This document shows, piece by piece, positions 14,915 through 23,588 of a DNA stretch of 64,000 bases (positions are counted from its first letter, which is position 1; each line of letters begins with the position of its first letter). A model generated the notes under the pieces. It saw only the letters and a program-made list of their open reading frames with translations, made no database searches and was not told the DNA's origin. Source of the DNA: Prevotellaceae bacterium UBA1726 (lineage in GTDB: Bacteria > Bacteroidota > Bacteroidia > Bacteroidales > Bacteroidaceae); contig DCIM01000087.1 in the NCBI GenBank assembly GCA_002316005.1, forward strand, positions 24,530-88,529, given 5' to 3'. The translations under genes were made by a program, and so were the position numbers.

Positions 14915-15958
14915 TTATTCGCGAGGAAGCGTGCGACGACAGTTTTCAAGGATTTCCATAAGATCGGCTACGGTTTCTGCACGAAGCATTGCAATACGCG
15001 TCTGGCGGAAATCAGGGATGCCCTTGAACACAGGCGATGCAGCCAAATGACGGCGAGTGTGGAGGATTCCACGATATTCGTCGATTCGCTCTACATTAAT
15101 ACGAAGTTGTTCTTCAAGCACATCAATCTTCTCGTCAAGAGTGAGTGGTGTGCGAGAGAAAAGCCATGGTTGGCCAAAAGTGGCACGACCAATCATCACA
15201 GCATCAACACCATAGGTATCGAAGGCACGATCAGCCTCATCAAGAGTCTTGATATCGCCATTGCCAATGATAGGGATATGAATCTTCGGATTGTTCTTCA
15301 CCTCACCAATCAATGTCCAGTCGGCCTCGCCAGTATACATCTGACTGCGAGTACGACCATGAATTGTCAATGCACTGACACCTTTATCCTGCAAGCGTTC
15401 AGCCAGTTCAACAATGAAAGGACGATGGTCTGCACCCGGAATAGTGAGCGAGGCATCGAGCATTGAAGGCACATCCCAACCCAGACGAGTCTTTACTGTG
15501 ACAGGAGTGTTGACCGCCTTCACCACTTTCTCTGTGATGTCAAGCATAAGAGGTACATTGCGAAGCATTCCCGCTCCAGCACCCTTACCGGCAACCTTCT
15601 TCACAGGACAACCGAAATTAAGGTCGATTACGTCAGGATGGGCTGCATCTTCAACGATTTTTGCAGCCTCAACCATTGCCTCAACATCACGACCGTAAAT
15701 CTGAATGCCCACAGGACGCTCCTCATCAGCGATGGTGAGTTTTTTTACTGTAGAGTTGATTGAACGAATCAAAGCCTCAGCACTGACAAACTCCGTATAG
15801 ACCATTGCCGCACCAAAGCGCTTGCACAGCAGGCGGAAGCCAATGTCGGTCACATCCTCCATTGGAGCAAGGAAGACAGGACGCTCGCCTAAAACATCCT
15901 TGAAAAGGCGGAATTCCGGTTTCTTTATTTCTGTTGTATTTTCTGTCATTTCGGTCAT
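14915..15958 (-). CDS. dusB: tRNA-dihydrouridine synthase (DusB-like)
   Basis: A 347-residue FMN-dependent TIM-barrel enzyme that reduces uridine to dihydrouridine in tRNA. The N-terminal VFLAPMEDVTDIGFR is the FMN-binding start, the catalytic Cys117 lies in DLNFGCPVKKV, and VMIGRATFGQPWLF is the phosphate-binding end. TIHGRTRSQMYTGEADW holds further FMN contacts. The Dus subtype (B rather than A or C) is by general resemblance. It starts seven bases after dprA, in a five-gene minus-strand operon. The start could also be the second Met four residues in. Confidence 0.9.
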   Translation of the reverse strand: MTEMTENTTEIKKPEFRLFKDVLGERPVFLAPMEDVTDIGFRLLCKRFGAAMVYTEFVSAEALIRSINSTVKKLTIADEERPVGIQIYGRDVEAMVEAAKIVEDAAHPDVIDLNFGCPVKKVAGKGAGAGMLRNVPLMLDITEKVVKAVNTPVTVKTRLGWDVPSMLDASLTIPGADHRPFIVELAERLQDKGVSALTIHGRTRSQMYTGEADWTLIGEVKNNPKIHIPIIGNGDIKTLDEADRAFDTYGVDAVMIGRATFGQPWLFSRTPLTLDEKIDVLEEQLRINVERIDEYRGILHTRRHLAASPVFKGIPDFRQTRIAMLRAETVADLMEILENCRRTLPRE

Positions 15959-15965
15959 TGATTAA

Positions 15966-17144
15966 TTAAAAGAGGTGATAACTACCACCAGCGAGAGTCT
16001 TCAGCACACCCTTCATCTCAAGGAGGAACAGTGTGGATGAGAGAACATTTATCGGGAGTCCGGTTTTCATTGCAAGAACATTAATCTGCAAATCGTTTGT
16101 CTCCAGCAAGACATTGACCACCTTCTGCTCATCATCAGTCAAATCGGGGAACATCTGTCGTTCTATTCCCTCCTGGCGAGCCTGTTCGAGTTCCTTCGCG
16201 TCCGACCAATTCATTGCCATTACGAAATCCTCAGCCGAACTGATGAGCGAAGCACCATGATTGCGGATGAGGTTGTTGCAACCCTTGCTATATTCAGCAT
16301 TCACAGGACCAGGGAAGGCAAAACAATCGCGGTTATAGTCGCGACCGATATTCATTGTTATGAGTCCCCCACCCTTTGCGGCACTCTCAACAAGAATCAA
16401 GGCATCAGACATACCCGCCACAATTCGGTTTCGCTGAACGAAATTGCCTTTTGCACCAGGAGTCTGACTCATATACTCTGTGAGCAAACCACCGTTTGAA
16501 AGCATCTCAACAGCAGTCGTGCGGTGACTGTTAGGATAGATTGTATCCAATCCATGGGCAAGAACACCGATGGTAGGATAGCCGTTCTTCAGCGACTCAC
16601 GATGAGCATTGATGTCAATGCCATAGGCAAGACCGCTCACCACAAGTACATCGGGACAATACTGTCGCATATCGGCCATGAACCGACGGATGATATCCTG
16701 TCCGTAAAGCGTGGAATGGCGAGTGCCAATGATGGAAATGACCTTCTGCTTGTTCAGATCAGCACTACCACGATAATACAAAACAATTGGAGCATCAGGA
16801 CAATCAACCATTCTCTGTGGATAGCGAGGATCGTTGAGAGGAATCACCTCAATCTTATTCTGAATGTCCCATTCATATTCAGCCTCAGCCCTACGCATCG
16901 CCTCGGACATATCTCCAAATGAGGAAATGAGCCTGTCGGATGCCTCTGGAAGGACATCACGAAGGTTGTTGCGATTCTCCATAATAGCAGTAGCCGAACC
17001 CAATCGCTGATAGAGTTCGTGCAAAGTGACAAGACTGAAAGGAGTCAATCTGGTCAGTGTCATTGCATTCAACGCCTCCTGCTCTTGGGCAGAAAGTGAA
17101 GAAGGGGATGATGACTTTTCTGTTATATTCGTAGAATCGTTCAT
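15966..17144 (-). CDS. dprA: DNA-processing protein DprA
   Basis: A 392-residue protein with the Rossmann-like DprA core that loads RecA onto incoming single-stranded DNA during transformation. Visible landmarks are the N-terminal helical region (residues about 20-100), YPQRMVDCPDAPIVLYYRG, ISIIGTRHSTLYGQDI, VVSGLAYGIDINAH, GVLAHGLDTIYPNSH, GNFVQRNRIVAGMSDALIL and the C-terminal winged-helix region near TDDEQKVVNVLLETND. The length is normal. It sits four bases after the thioesterase and seven before dus. No other competence genes are in the window. Confidence 0.94.
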   Translation of the reverse strand: MNDSTNITEKSSSPSSLSAQEQEALNAMTLTRLTPFSLVTLHELYQRLGSATAIMENRNNLRDVLPEASDRLISSFGDMSEAMRRAEAEYEWDIQNKIEVIPLNDPRYPQRMVDCPDAPIVLYYRGSADLNKQKVISIIGTRHSTLYGQDIIRRFMADMRQYCPDVLVVSGLAYGIDINAHRESLKNGYPTIGVLAHGLDTIYPNSHRTTAVEMLSNGGLLTEYMSQTPGAKGNFVQRNRIVAGMSDALILVESAAKGGGLITMNIGRDYNRDCFAFPGPVNAEYSKGCNNLIRNHGASLISSAEDFVMAMNWSDAKELEQARQEGIERQMFPDLTDDEQKVVNVLLETNDLQINVLAMKTGLPINVLSSTLFLLEMKGVLKTLAGGSYHLF

Positions 17145-17148
17145 ATTA

Positions 17149-17565
17149 TCAAAGATAATTTTCGAAGGCTTGTATCAGTTCATCGGAATCGCCCAGACGA
17201 CCATCAATGACACAGACAGCCTCAACCTGTCCACGGAAACAGAGTTTATTGTCGGCCTTGCGGATAATGTCCTGATGGAAGATGTAGCGAAGACCTTCCT
17301 TTGTCATTCGCAGACGGGAGATAAACACATCCTCGCTGCGGAGAGGAGTCTTGAACTGCATGTTCATTCGAGCTACGACCACATCAATGCCACGATTATG
17401 CAAATCGGCAAAAGAGAGACCGAGCGTCTGGATGAATTTATGTCGGGTGTGCTCCATATAATGCTGATAGTTGGCATTATTCACAATGCCCTGGATATCG
17501 CATTCGTAGTCGCGAACTTCCATCTCGAGTTCGTAAACACCACCTTTATTTGTATTGTCTGTCAT
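17149..17565 (-). CDS. Acyl-CoA thioesterase, YbgC/FadM-type hot-dog protein
   Basis: A 138-residue single hot-dog domain. The motif YECDIQGIVNNANYQHYMEH corresponds to the 4-hydroxybenzoyl-CoA thioesterase signature with the catalytic Asp (D-x-x-G-x-x-x-N). Members hydrolyse acyl-CoA or acyl-ACP thioesters. In Bacteroidota this gene often travels with dprA, as here (four bases apart), but no functional link is known. It starts 14 bases after the DUF2851 gene in the same operon. The acyl chain preference is unknown. Confidence 0.85.
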   Translation of the reverse strand: MTDNTNKGGVYELEMEVRDYECDIQGIVNNANYQHYMEHTRHKFIQTLGLSFADLHNRGIDVVVARMNMQFKTPLRSEDVFISRLRMTKEGLRYIFHQDIIRKADNKLCFRGQVEAVCVIDGRLGDSDELIQAFENYL

Positions 17566-17579
17566 TTTCTTATTGGGGG

Positions 17580-18887
17580 CTAATCGTTAGATTCTGCCTT
17601 TTTCATATACTGATATCCAATGCGACAACGAAGGCATTCCTTGCGGTCGCAATATTCCTTCTTGAGTTGGATGAGAGCCTGCGAATCGCCAGCATTACTC
17701 ACTTCAAGACCACATTCGCGCCACAAACGAACAATGTTATTGTCCTCGGCTTTGAGTTCTTCAAGCAAATCGAGAGCTCGGTTCACCAAAGTCTCATTGT
17801 GTTTGTACCGACCAAAAGCAAAGAGCATTGGGATGATGGTATTTATCATCAACACCTCAAGCGATGCTTTCGCCATATGCTTCTCGTTTTTCTCACTCTC
17901 TACACCAAAGGTGTAATGTGTCTGCCAGTATTCGCTGACCTGAGTGGAAAGAGCCTCGCTCAACTCAGCAATGTTCTTACATTCAAGAACCTGACTGAGG
18001 CCCGCCTTACGATTGTAGTAGAGATTTGCCAACTGCGACAGGCGGATATAAGGGAAATTCTGGGGACGGAGACGAAGGAATCGCCACAGTTTTGCATCCA
18101 TTGGGGTGAGCGTGAACTTATGCGCAAGATATTTGTACTCGCTCGCAAGACGATGGAAATATGTGTCCATCTCAACGACATCACGATGACTCTGAGGAGC
18201 GGCATTAACATCGAGCAGACCCGCCTGCCCGAAGAATATCGCCTCAATCTGGAAAAGATTGTCGCGATGGTGATCTACTGCCCTTAGAGGAATATGCTTT
18301 GCCCACTCTTCAAAAGCATCGCTGTTGACACCAAAACCATAGTTCCTTGCCAAAGTCTGGAAATACGTATCCTCCCAAGCACCACAAAGGGAATAGAGTT
18401 TGCGCATTATGTCCTCGGTCTTGCGTTCAAGGCGTTCTGTCTGCAAAGCAGACATCCAGGAATGAACGGAAATCTTTGGCAGTTCGCGAATAATTTTATG
18501 GCAACGAGGGTATTTGTCCTCTTTGAGGAGATGCTCGTAATTTGCCTTCAGGGCATCAGGAATAGGAACGACGAGTTGGGTGATGCGTTCACCTTTTGTA
18601 TTATATACGTCACGGTCGGCCTCGCAAACCACATGAAGAATGATGTTGTCATAGGCTTCGTCCTTGTCGTGGGCATGCTGATACCAATGACTCGACTTCA
18701 GATGCAACTCCACATTGCCCACCCAGAGCATTCCGTCAATCTTGACTTTGGCATTGAAGAAATCAGGACCTGCATCATGATTGAGCAGTCCTGAATCGAG
18801 AATCTCGACTGGTTTGCCGTCGGTAGTGACGAGCGACCTCAAAGGAAACAACCGGTGCTTCCAAGTGTAATGAAAGAGTTCCTCCAT
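17580..18887 (-). CDS. DUF2851 family protein
   Basis: A 435-residue protein starting at MEELFHYTWKHRLFPL, the typical DUF2851 opening; a longer frame to 18956 would run through the promoter region. DUF2851 proteins are conserved across Bacteroidota and have no established function. Visible features include GPDFFNAKVKIDGMLWVGNV with HLKSSHW, which look like a nuclease-style beta core, and a C-terminal cysteine cluster (YCDRKECLRCRIGYQYMKKA) that may bind a metal. It is the first gene of a five-gene operon with thioesterase, dprA, dus and a secreted protein. The -7 element TAGTTTTG lies 27 bases upstream. Confidence 0.85.
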   Translation of the reverse strand: MEELFHYTWKHRLFPLRSLVTTDGKPVEILDSGLLNHDAGPDFFNAKVKIDGMLWVGNVELHLKSSHWYQHAHDKDEAYDNIILHVVCEADRDVYNTKGERITQLVVPIPDALKANYEHLLKEDKYPRCHKIIRELPKISVHSWMSALQTERLERKTEDIMRKLYSLCGAWEDTYFQTLARNYGFGVNSDAFEEWAKHIPLRAVDHHRDNLFQIEAIFFGQAGLLDVNAAPQSHRDVVEMDTYFHRLASEYKYLAHKFTLTPMDAKLWRFLRLRPQNFPYIRLSQLANLYYNRKAGLSQVLECKNIAELSEALSTQVSEYWQTHYTFGVESEKNEKHMAKASLEVLMINTIIPMLFAFGRYKHNETLVNRALDLLEELKAEDNNIVRLWRECGLEVSNAGDSQALIQLKKEYCDRKECLRCRIGYQYMKKAESND

Positions 18888-18913
18888 TGTCTTCAATATA
18901 TTGATTCTATATG

Positions 18914-18921
18914 CAAAACTA
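18914..18921 (-). promoter_or_regulatory. -7 element TAGTTTTG of the DUF2851-dprA-dus operon
   Basis: It matches TAnnTTTG on the minus strand and lies 27 bases before the ATG at 18887. No correctly spaced upstream TTTG was seen. Confidence 0.5.
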
Positions 18922-18972
18922 CAAAAAAAAGCCGAACAAGGCGTAAGAAATGCCAAAATAAATATAAATTCT

Positions 18973-19003
18973 TTTGAATTTCCACTCGTTTATTGTAATT
19001 TTG
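18973..19003 (+). promoter_or_regulatory. Bacteroidota-type promoter for dapB-lepB-wbqC
   Basis: TTTG (18973-18976), 19 bases, TAATTTTG (18996-19003). Both elements are perfect. The transcript would have a 5' leader of about 60 bases before dapB. Confidence 0.8.
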
Positions 19004-19071
19004 CAGAGAATATTGCGACAAAGATATAGACGCAGATTAAAAATCAGCATTGAATAAATTCAATTCATAAT

Positions 19072-19788
19072 ATGAAATTAGCACTTATTGGATACGGAAA
19101 GATGGGCAAGATGATTGAAGAGATTGCCCTTAGTCGTGGACACGAGATTGTAAGCATCATTGACATTGATAATCAGGAAGACTTTGAGAGTGAGGCTTTT
19201 GCTTCTGCAGATGTTGCCATCGAATTTACCGCCCCTCATGTGGCATACGGCAACTACCTGAAGGCTTGGAAGGCTGGAGTGAAGGTTGTCAGTGGTTCTA
19301 CCGGTTGGCTCAAAGAACATGGTGATGATGTCCGCAAGGCTTGCAGCGAGGACGGAAAGACTCTTTTCTGGGCATCAAACTTCTCTGTAGGTGTGGCTAT
19401 CTTCTCGGCTGTGAACAAGTATCTGGCAAAGATAATGAACCAGTTCCCACAGTATGACCCTAACCTCGAAGAGGTGCATCACATTCATAAGTTGGATGCT
19501 CCTTCAGGTACTGCAATTACATTGGCAGAGGGAATCGTTGACAACCTTGATCGCAAGGAGCGTTGGGGATTGCACGAGACAAAGCCAGAGGTTCTCCGTA
19601 TTGACGATATCCGTCGTGGAGAGGTTCCTGGCATTCACAGTATCACCTGGGACAGCGAAGCTGACTTCATAAAGATTACTCATTCCGCTTATTCGCGCAA
19701 GGGCTTTGCTCTTGGTGCTGTTCTTGCTGCAGAATATACCAATGAACATCAGGGATTGCTGACCATTGATGATATGTTCAAGTTCTAA
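19072..19788 (+). CDS. dapB: 4-hydroxy-tetrahydrodipicolinate reductase
   Basis: A 238-residue enzyme of the lysine/diaminopimelate pathway that reduces 4-hydroxy-tetrahydrodipicolinate with NAD(P)H. The nucleotide-binding start is LALIGYGKMGKMIEE. The catalytic region EVHHIHKLDAPSGTAITLAE, with the His pair and Lys, is complete. VVSGSTGWL and WASNFSVGVAIF are also standard. It is cytoplasmic. A perfect promoter precedes it and lepB starts 18 bases after its stop. The product feeds peptidoglycan cross-link synthesis, a reasonable but not required partner for the signal peptidase gene. Confidence 0.94.
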   Translation: MKLALIGYGKMGKMIEEIALSRGHEIVSIIDIDNQEDFESEAFASADVAIEFTAPHVAYGNYLKAWKAGVKVVSGSTGWLKEHGDDVRKACSEDGKTLFWASNFSVGVAIFSAVNKYLAKIMNQFPQYDPNLEEVHHIHKLDAPSGTAITLAEGIVDNLDRKERWGLHETKPEVLRIDDIRRGEVPGIHSITWDSEADFIKITHSAYSRKGFALGAVLAAEYTNEHQGLLTIDDMFKF

Positions 19789-19806
19789 AAGAAAAAACAT
19801 TCCATT

Positions 19807-21279
19807 ATGATAGATAAGAGCAAAGAAAAACTTAACATGAAGGTGCAGTGGGCAAAGTTCATTGTTGTACTTGCGTTGTATCTCCTTTTCCTCTACTGGG
19901 TTAAGAGTTGGTTGGGACTTGTTGTTGTTCCATTCATCTATGATGTATATATCACAAAGAAGATTCGCTGGCAGTGGTGGAAAGATGCCGAGAAACCAGT
20001 GCGTTTCATCATGTCGTGGGTTGACGCTTTGGTTTTTGCGTTGGTTGCTGTGTATTTCATCAACCAGTTCTTCTTCCAGAACTTCGTCATTCCTTCAAGT
20101 TCGCTTGAGAAGAGTCTTCTCACTGGTGACTATCTCTTCGTGAGCAAGGTTAGTTACGGTCCTCGTATTCCACAGACTCCACTGACAATGCCTCTCACTC
20201 AGCACACTCTGCCTATCATCGGCACAAAGAGTTACGTTGAGTTCCCTCATTGGGACTATCGTCGTGTAAAGGGTCTTGGTGATGTCCAGCTCAATGATAT
20301 TGTTGTATTCAACTATCCTGCAGGTGATACCATCTGCTATGAACCAATGTATCAGCAGCAAGATTTCTATCAGCTCAGTTATGACATTGGTAGTCAGCTT
20401 TGGGCACAGGAACATGCAGATTCGTTCAATATCAATACCTTGAACCGTCAGGATCAGTACAATCACTTCAAGGAGGTCTATGCTTTGGGCCGCCGCTACA
20501 TAGACAACAACCCGAACACATTCGGTGATGTCGTATCACGCCCTACCGACCGCCGCGAGAATTATGTGAAGCGTTGTGTGGGTCTTCCTGGACAGACACT
20601 CCAGATTAAAGACCGTATTGTATATCTTGACGGCAAGCCTAATAAGGAACCAGAGAATGTGCAGTACACTTATCATCTCGAACTCCAGCAGGGCGTAAGT
20701 ACATTTGACCTTATGGAGCGTTATGATGACCTTCTCAAGGAACTCTGCATCAGTCAGGAGGATTTGATGAGCCTCAACCAGAGTGGTTATATGCCAATGA
20801 CAAAGCGTGCAGTCAAGGAACTGCTTGCTCACAAGGAACTCGTCAAGAATATCACTATCAACACTCAAGCAACAGTTGGTGACATCTATCCGCTTAATGC
20901 CGTTACAGGTTGGACTCGCGACAACTATGGTCCGGTTTGGATTCCAAAGAAAGGCGAGACAATTGACCTCACAATGGATAACATTGCTGTTTATGAACGT
21001 CCAATCCGTGTTTATGAGGGCAATGAACTCGAAGTTAAGAATAACCAGATTTACATAAACGGTCAGTTGGCTAAGTCATACACCTTCAAACTGGATTACT
21101 ATTGGATGATGGGTGACAACCGCCACAACTCACTTGATTCTCGCTATTGGGGCTTTGTTCCAGAGGATCACATCGTAGGAAAGCCTATCTTCATCTGGTG
21201 GTCAAGCGACCCAGACCGTGCTGGTTTCAAGGGCGTTCGCTGGAACCGTATTGGCAAGATTGTAGACAATATAAAATAA
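19807..21279 (+). CDS. lepB: Signal peptidase I, large Bacteroidota form
   Basis: A 490-residue inner-membrane protease with N-terminal membrane segments (about residues 17-46 and 70-90) and a long insertion between catalytic boxes, usual for Bacteroidota. The catalytic Ser99 is in FVIPSSSLEKSLLTGDYL; the residue after it is Leu100 where most homologues have Met. The general-base Lys255 is in NYVKRCVGLPG. Boxes D and E are WMMGDNRHNSLDSRYWGFV with VGKP. It removes signal peptides from exported proteins, including the many secreted glycosidases in this window. Its stop overlaps the next start by one base (TAATG). Confidence 0.93.
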   Translation: MIDKSKEKLNMKVQWAKFIVVLALYLLFLYWVKSWLGLVVVPFIYDVYITKKIRWQWWKDAEKPVRFIMSWVDALVFALVAVYFINQFFFQNFVIPSSSLEKSLLTGDYLFVSKVSYGPRIPQTPLTMPLTQHTLPIIGTKSYVEFPHWDYRRVKGLGDVQLNDIVVFNYPAGDTICYEPMYQQQDFYQLSYDIGSQLWAQEHADSFNINTLNRQDQYNHFKEVYALGRRYIDNNPNTFGDVVSRPTDRRENYVKRCVGLPGQTLQIKDRIVYLDGKPNKEPENVQYTYHLELQQGVSTFDLMERYDDLLKELCISQEDLMSLNQSGYMPMTKRAVKELLAHKELVKNITINTQATVGDIYPLNAVTGWTRDNYGPVWIPKKGETIDLTMDNIAVYERPIRVYEGNELEVKNNQIYINGQLAKSYTFKLDYYWMMGDNRHNSLDSRYWGFVPEDHIVGKPIFIWWSSDPDRAGFKGVRWNRIGKIVDNIK

Positions 21280-21863
21280 TGCTTGTACTTCCAAGTTATT
21301 ATCTTCCCCCTATAAGTTGGTTCGCTGCTTTGAAAAGTGGCGAACCAATTGCTATTGAGGTATGGGAGAACTTCCAGAAGCAAGGATTGCGCAATCGCTG
21401 CTATATTGACTCACCAAACGGGAAATTGGCATTATCCATTCCTATAGACAAAAGCAATTTCTCAGAAAAGGGGAAATGTCTGATGAAGGATATCCGACTA
21501 AGCCATCAACTCGACTGGCAGCATCAACATTGGTTTGCATTCGAGACAAGCTATTATAACTCTCCATTCTTCGAATATCTACAGGACGACTTCCGTCCAA
21601 TCTATGAAAAGGACTGGAAGTACCTCATTGACCTTAACGAGACTCTTATTACCAAATGCCTTGAATTGCTCGAACTGGATGTTCCACTCCAAAAAACTGA
21701 CGATTACAAGGGTATATCCTTCGATGAAAAGGCAGATTTTGTGAGTTTCAATGGTACAAAACCTTATTATCAGGTATATCGCCACAAGCATGCATTTGAA
21801 CAAAATCTGAGCATATTTGATTTGCTTATGAATATGGGCCCTGAGGCTTCATTGTATTTATAA
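21279..21863 (+). CDS. WbqC family protein
   Basis: A 194-residue protein starting at MLVLPSYYLPPISWFAA, the hallmark opening of WbqC-like proteins (PF08889); the start overlaps the lepB stop by one base. Conserved WbqC features are QGLRNRCYIDSPNGKLALSI, DIRLSHQLDWQHQHW and TSYYNSPFFEYL. The family is found in O-antigen clusters and widely in Bacteroidota chromosomes, with no settled activity. A strong terminator lies about 30 bases after the stop. Confidence 0.87.
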   Translation: MLVLPSYYLPPISWFAALKSGEPIAIEVWENFQKQGLRNRCYIDSPNGKLALSIPIDKSNFSEKGKCLMKDIRLSHQLDWQHQHWFAFETSYYNSPFFEYLQDDFRPIYEKDWKYLIDLNETLITKCLELLELDVPLQKTDDYKGISFDEKADFVSFNGTKPYYQVYRHKHAFEQNLSIFDLLMNMGPEASLYL

Positions 21864-21894
21864 ATGAAAGTACACCTTGTTATATATAAAAGAA

Positions 21895-21934
21895 AGAAAC
21901 CGGCTTCACAAATGCGAAACCGGTTCTTTTTTTA
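21895..21934. terminator. Bidirectional terminator after the dapB-lepB-wbqC operon
   Basis: AGAAACCGG and CCGGTTCT pair across a loop, with TTTTTTT after it on the plus strand and TTTCTTTCTTTT on the minus strand. A second small hairpin (AGTCCC/GGGACT, 21934-21950) follows. On the minus strand it would end the candidate small RNA described next. Confidence 0.85.
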
Positions 21935-22142
21935 GTCCCCGCTGGGACTGAGAGAGACTTTTATTTATTTAACTATCATACGATCATCAATCAACATTCT
22001 ATGAATGCTAATGGAAACAATCCAAGATAACCTACTATCTCAAACAAATACGGAAAATAAAGAGTGTTTCTAATTCCCTGATATTTTAATTGTTTCCAAG
22101 AGTCAGTCCAATATAACTCGGACTATATCCCATATTTCGTAT
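21895..22142 (-). ncRNA. Candidate structured small RNA, minus strand
   Basis: A promoter-like pair (TTTG 22177-22174, 21 bases, TACCTTTG 22152-22145) is followed by no open frame but by many paired elements. These include a closing stem ATACGA (22142-22137) with TCGTAT (21983-21978), a 5-bp hairpin AGTCC/GGACT, a long-range stem GGAAACAAT/ATTGTTTCC, a hairpin AGATA/TATCT and a hairpin CATTC/GAATG. It runs on to the bidirectional terminator at 21895. The closing stem gives a compact RNA of about 165 bases. I do not recognise the family; 6S RNA is possible but the multi-hairpin form does not clearly fit. Both RNA status and boundaries are inference. Confidence 0.5.
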
Positions 22143-22144
22143 TG

Positions 22145-22177
22145 CAAAGGTACGAAAAAAAAACGGATTGCACCAAA
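22145..22177 (-). promoter_or_regulatory. Promoter of the minus-strand candidate small RNA
   Basis: TTTG (22177-22174), 21 bases, TACCTTTG (22152-22145) on the minus strand. The next minus-strand gene is far downstream and belongs to another unit, so the promoter has no protein target. Confidence 0.55.
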
Positions 22178-22422
22178 TAATAATGAAAGAAAAAACTAAA
22201 AATTGAAGCAGAATCACTAATAATTTGCACAAAAACACAAATCTTCGCGGAAATGTTTAGGAAAATACGGTTTTCTTTCAAAATTGACTAAAACTACGAA
22301 AACAATAGCGTTTTTATCAACCGACAACACAACAAAATTTCGAATTTCCTATTTTTTTATATGGAAATTGGCAAAATTGTAGTTTTTTCACCTGAAATGA
22401 TATAAAATAATCACAAAAACAC

Positions 22423-22453
22423 TTGCACAAACTGATTCGATTTTGTATATTTG
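22423..22453 (+). promoter_or_regulatory. Promoter of the plus-strand candidate small RNA
   Basis: TTG (22423-22425), 20 bases, TATATTTG (22446-22453). The downstream 140 bases end in a strong terminator and hold no gene; the next genes are on the opposite strand. Confidence 0.65.
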
Positions 22454-22458
22454 CAATA

Positions 22459-22599
22459 GCAATTCAATAATTTCCAAAAAAAGTTTCCAATCCCGATAAA
22501 AAGGGATGGTCATACTCACTATTTAAATTTAAGTTATCTTCGGAGGAAGAATGAACTAAATTCACAAAAAAGGCTGCATGGGAATGCGGTCTTTTTTTT
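22459..22599 (+). ncRNA. Candidate small RNA, plus strand, with own terminator
   Basis: From just after the promoter to the T-run at 22592-22599 there are about 140 bases with three hairpins: ATCCC/GGGAT (22490-22507), TCTTC-GGAG-GAAGA (22537-22550) and a terminator stem of about 14 pairs with loop GGGA (22566-22597). The second hairpin holds an unusually strong Shine-Dalgarno-like GGAGGAAG. It is followed at once by ATG-AAC-TAA, a two-codon frame. The facing esterase gene converges on this unit. It could be a trans-acting RNA or a minimal leader peptide RNA; the family is unknown to me. Confidence 0.55.
22566..22599 (+). terminator. Rho-independent terminator of the plus-strand small RNA
   Basis: AAAAAAGGCTGCAT pairs with ATGCGGTCTTTTTT around GGGA, followed by an eight-T run. 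Its complement could also end transcripts arriving on the minus strand from the esterase gene. Confidence 0.8.
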
Positions 22600-22693
22600 G
22601 TGGCATCAAAAAGTGGAGCAAGAAGGACTCTTACTCCACACAAAAACAATCTATCAATCCTTAAAAGTTTGGTTTAACAAACCTAACTAATAC

Positions 22694-23569
22694 TTATTTC
22701 TTTTTCATTTCGCCTCGGAAATATTTATTGAAGAATACTAACTGGTAATCAAGAGAGTTTCCCCAGTACTCTCCAGTATGTCCTCCTGGGCGTGTTGTGA
22801 AGTCATGATCAATGCCATGACCAAGCAAACGCTTGTGCAAATCCTTATTAACCTCAAGGAAAAAATCCGATTCACCACAATCAAATTCAATCTCAAGGTC
22901 ATGGTTTTTGAGAGTTTTCACAAGTTCTACAACAGTGTGACTGTCCCAATCCCCCTTATTTGCAGCCATCTCGCCCAAAACATCTGGAATATTCCAGTTG
23001 AGAGGAAAAGGACGAATATCAACGCCACCACTCATACTTGCACATGCACCATAGAGATCTTTATGACGGAAAGCAAGGAACAATGCTCCATGACCACCCA
23101 TGCTCAAACCAGTTATTGCTCGTCCTTCTCGAGAAGGAATTGTTTTGTAGTGGCTGTCAATATAACCGATAAGGTCAACTGTCATGAATGTCTCATACTG
23201 GAAATCCTTCAACTTTGGGCTATCAAAATACCATGAGTTGAGTGCAGAAGGTGTAACGAAAATCATTCCGTACTGATCAGCCAAATCGGGCAGATTCGGT
23301 TTGATTTCCAACCATGCACGAGAGTTACCATATGCACCATGAAGAAGATAAACTACAGGGTAAGACTTTTCTTCTGCCTTAATCTGAGCTTTCTTACCTT
23401 TTCCTTTTACCATTACCTTTGGTACAGAAGGCTTTACAACAATGACTTCAATGTCGCGGTTCATTACATCACTATGCAGAGTCAATGTGTCAATCTCGCC
23501 AGCAAAGGAAAGATTGAACGAGAAAAATGACAATGCAAGAATCAACAATGCAGTTATACTGTTCTTCAT
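22694..23569 (-). CDS. Secreted CE1-like alpha/beta-hydrolase esterase
   Basis: A 291-residue protein with a Sec signal peptide (MKNSITALLILALSFFSFNL, cut near FAG). It has an esterase D/feruloyl esterase-type alpha/beta-hydrolase domain. The nucleophile elbow GLSMGG is near residue 155, the acid is in CGESDFF and the His in PGGHTGEYW. A lysine-rich insertion (VKGKGKKAQIKAEEK) lies between the first strands. Carbohydrate esterase family 1 members remove acetyl or feruloyl groups from glycans. It is the last gene of the GH92-GH92-GH2-SGNH-esterase unit, 19 bases after the SGNH gene, so it probably deesterifies the same glycan. Confidence 0.83.
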   Translation of the reverse strand: MKNSITALLILALSFFSFNLSFAGEIDTLTLHSDVMNRDIEVIVVKPSVPKVMVKGKGKKAQIKAEEKSYPVVYLLHGAYGNSRAWLEIKPNLPDLADQYGMIFVTPSALNSWYFDSPKLKDFQYETFMTVDLIGYIDSHYKTIPSREGRAITGLSMGGHGALFLAFRHKDLYGACASMSGGVDIRPFPLNWNIPDVLGEMAANKGDWDSHTVVELVKTLKNHDLEIEFDCGESDFFLEVNKDLHKRLLGHGIDHDFTTRPGGHTGEYWGNSLDYQLVFFNKYFRGEMKKK

Positions 23570-23588
23570 AATAGGATAATTCGCTTTT

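Noticed and set aside
22201..22420. Further gene or RNA between the two small RNA promoters
   Set aside because: The stretch is A/T-rich with no open frame of note, no clear hairpin and no terminator.
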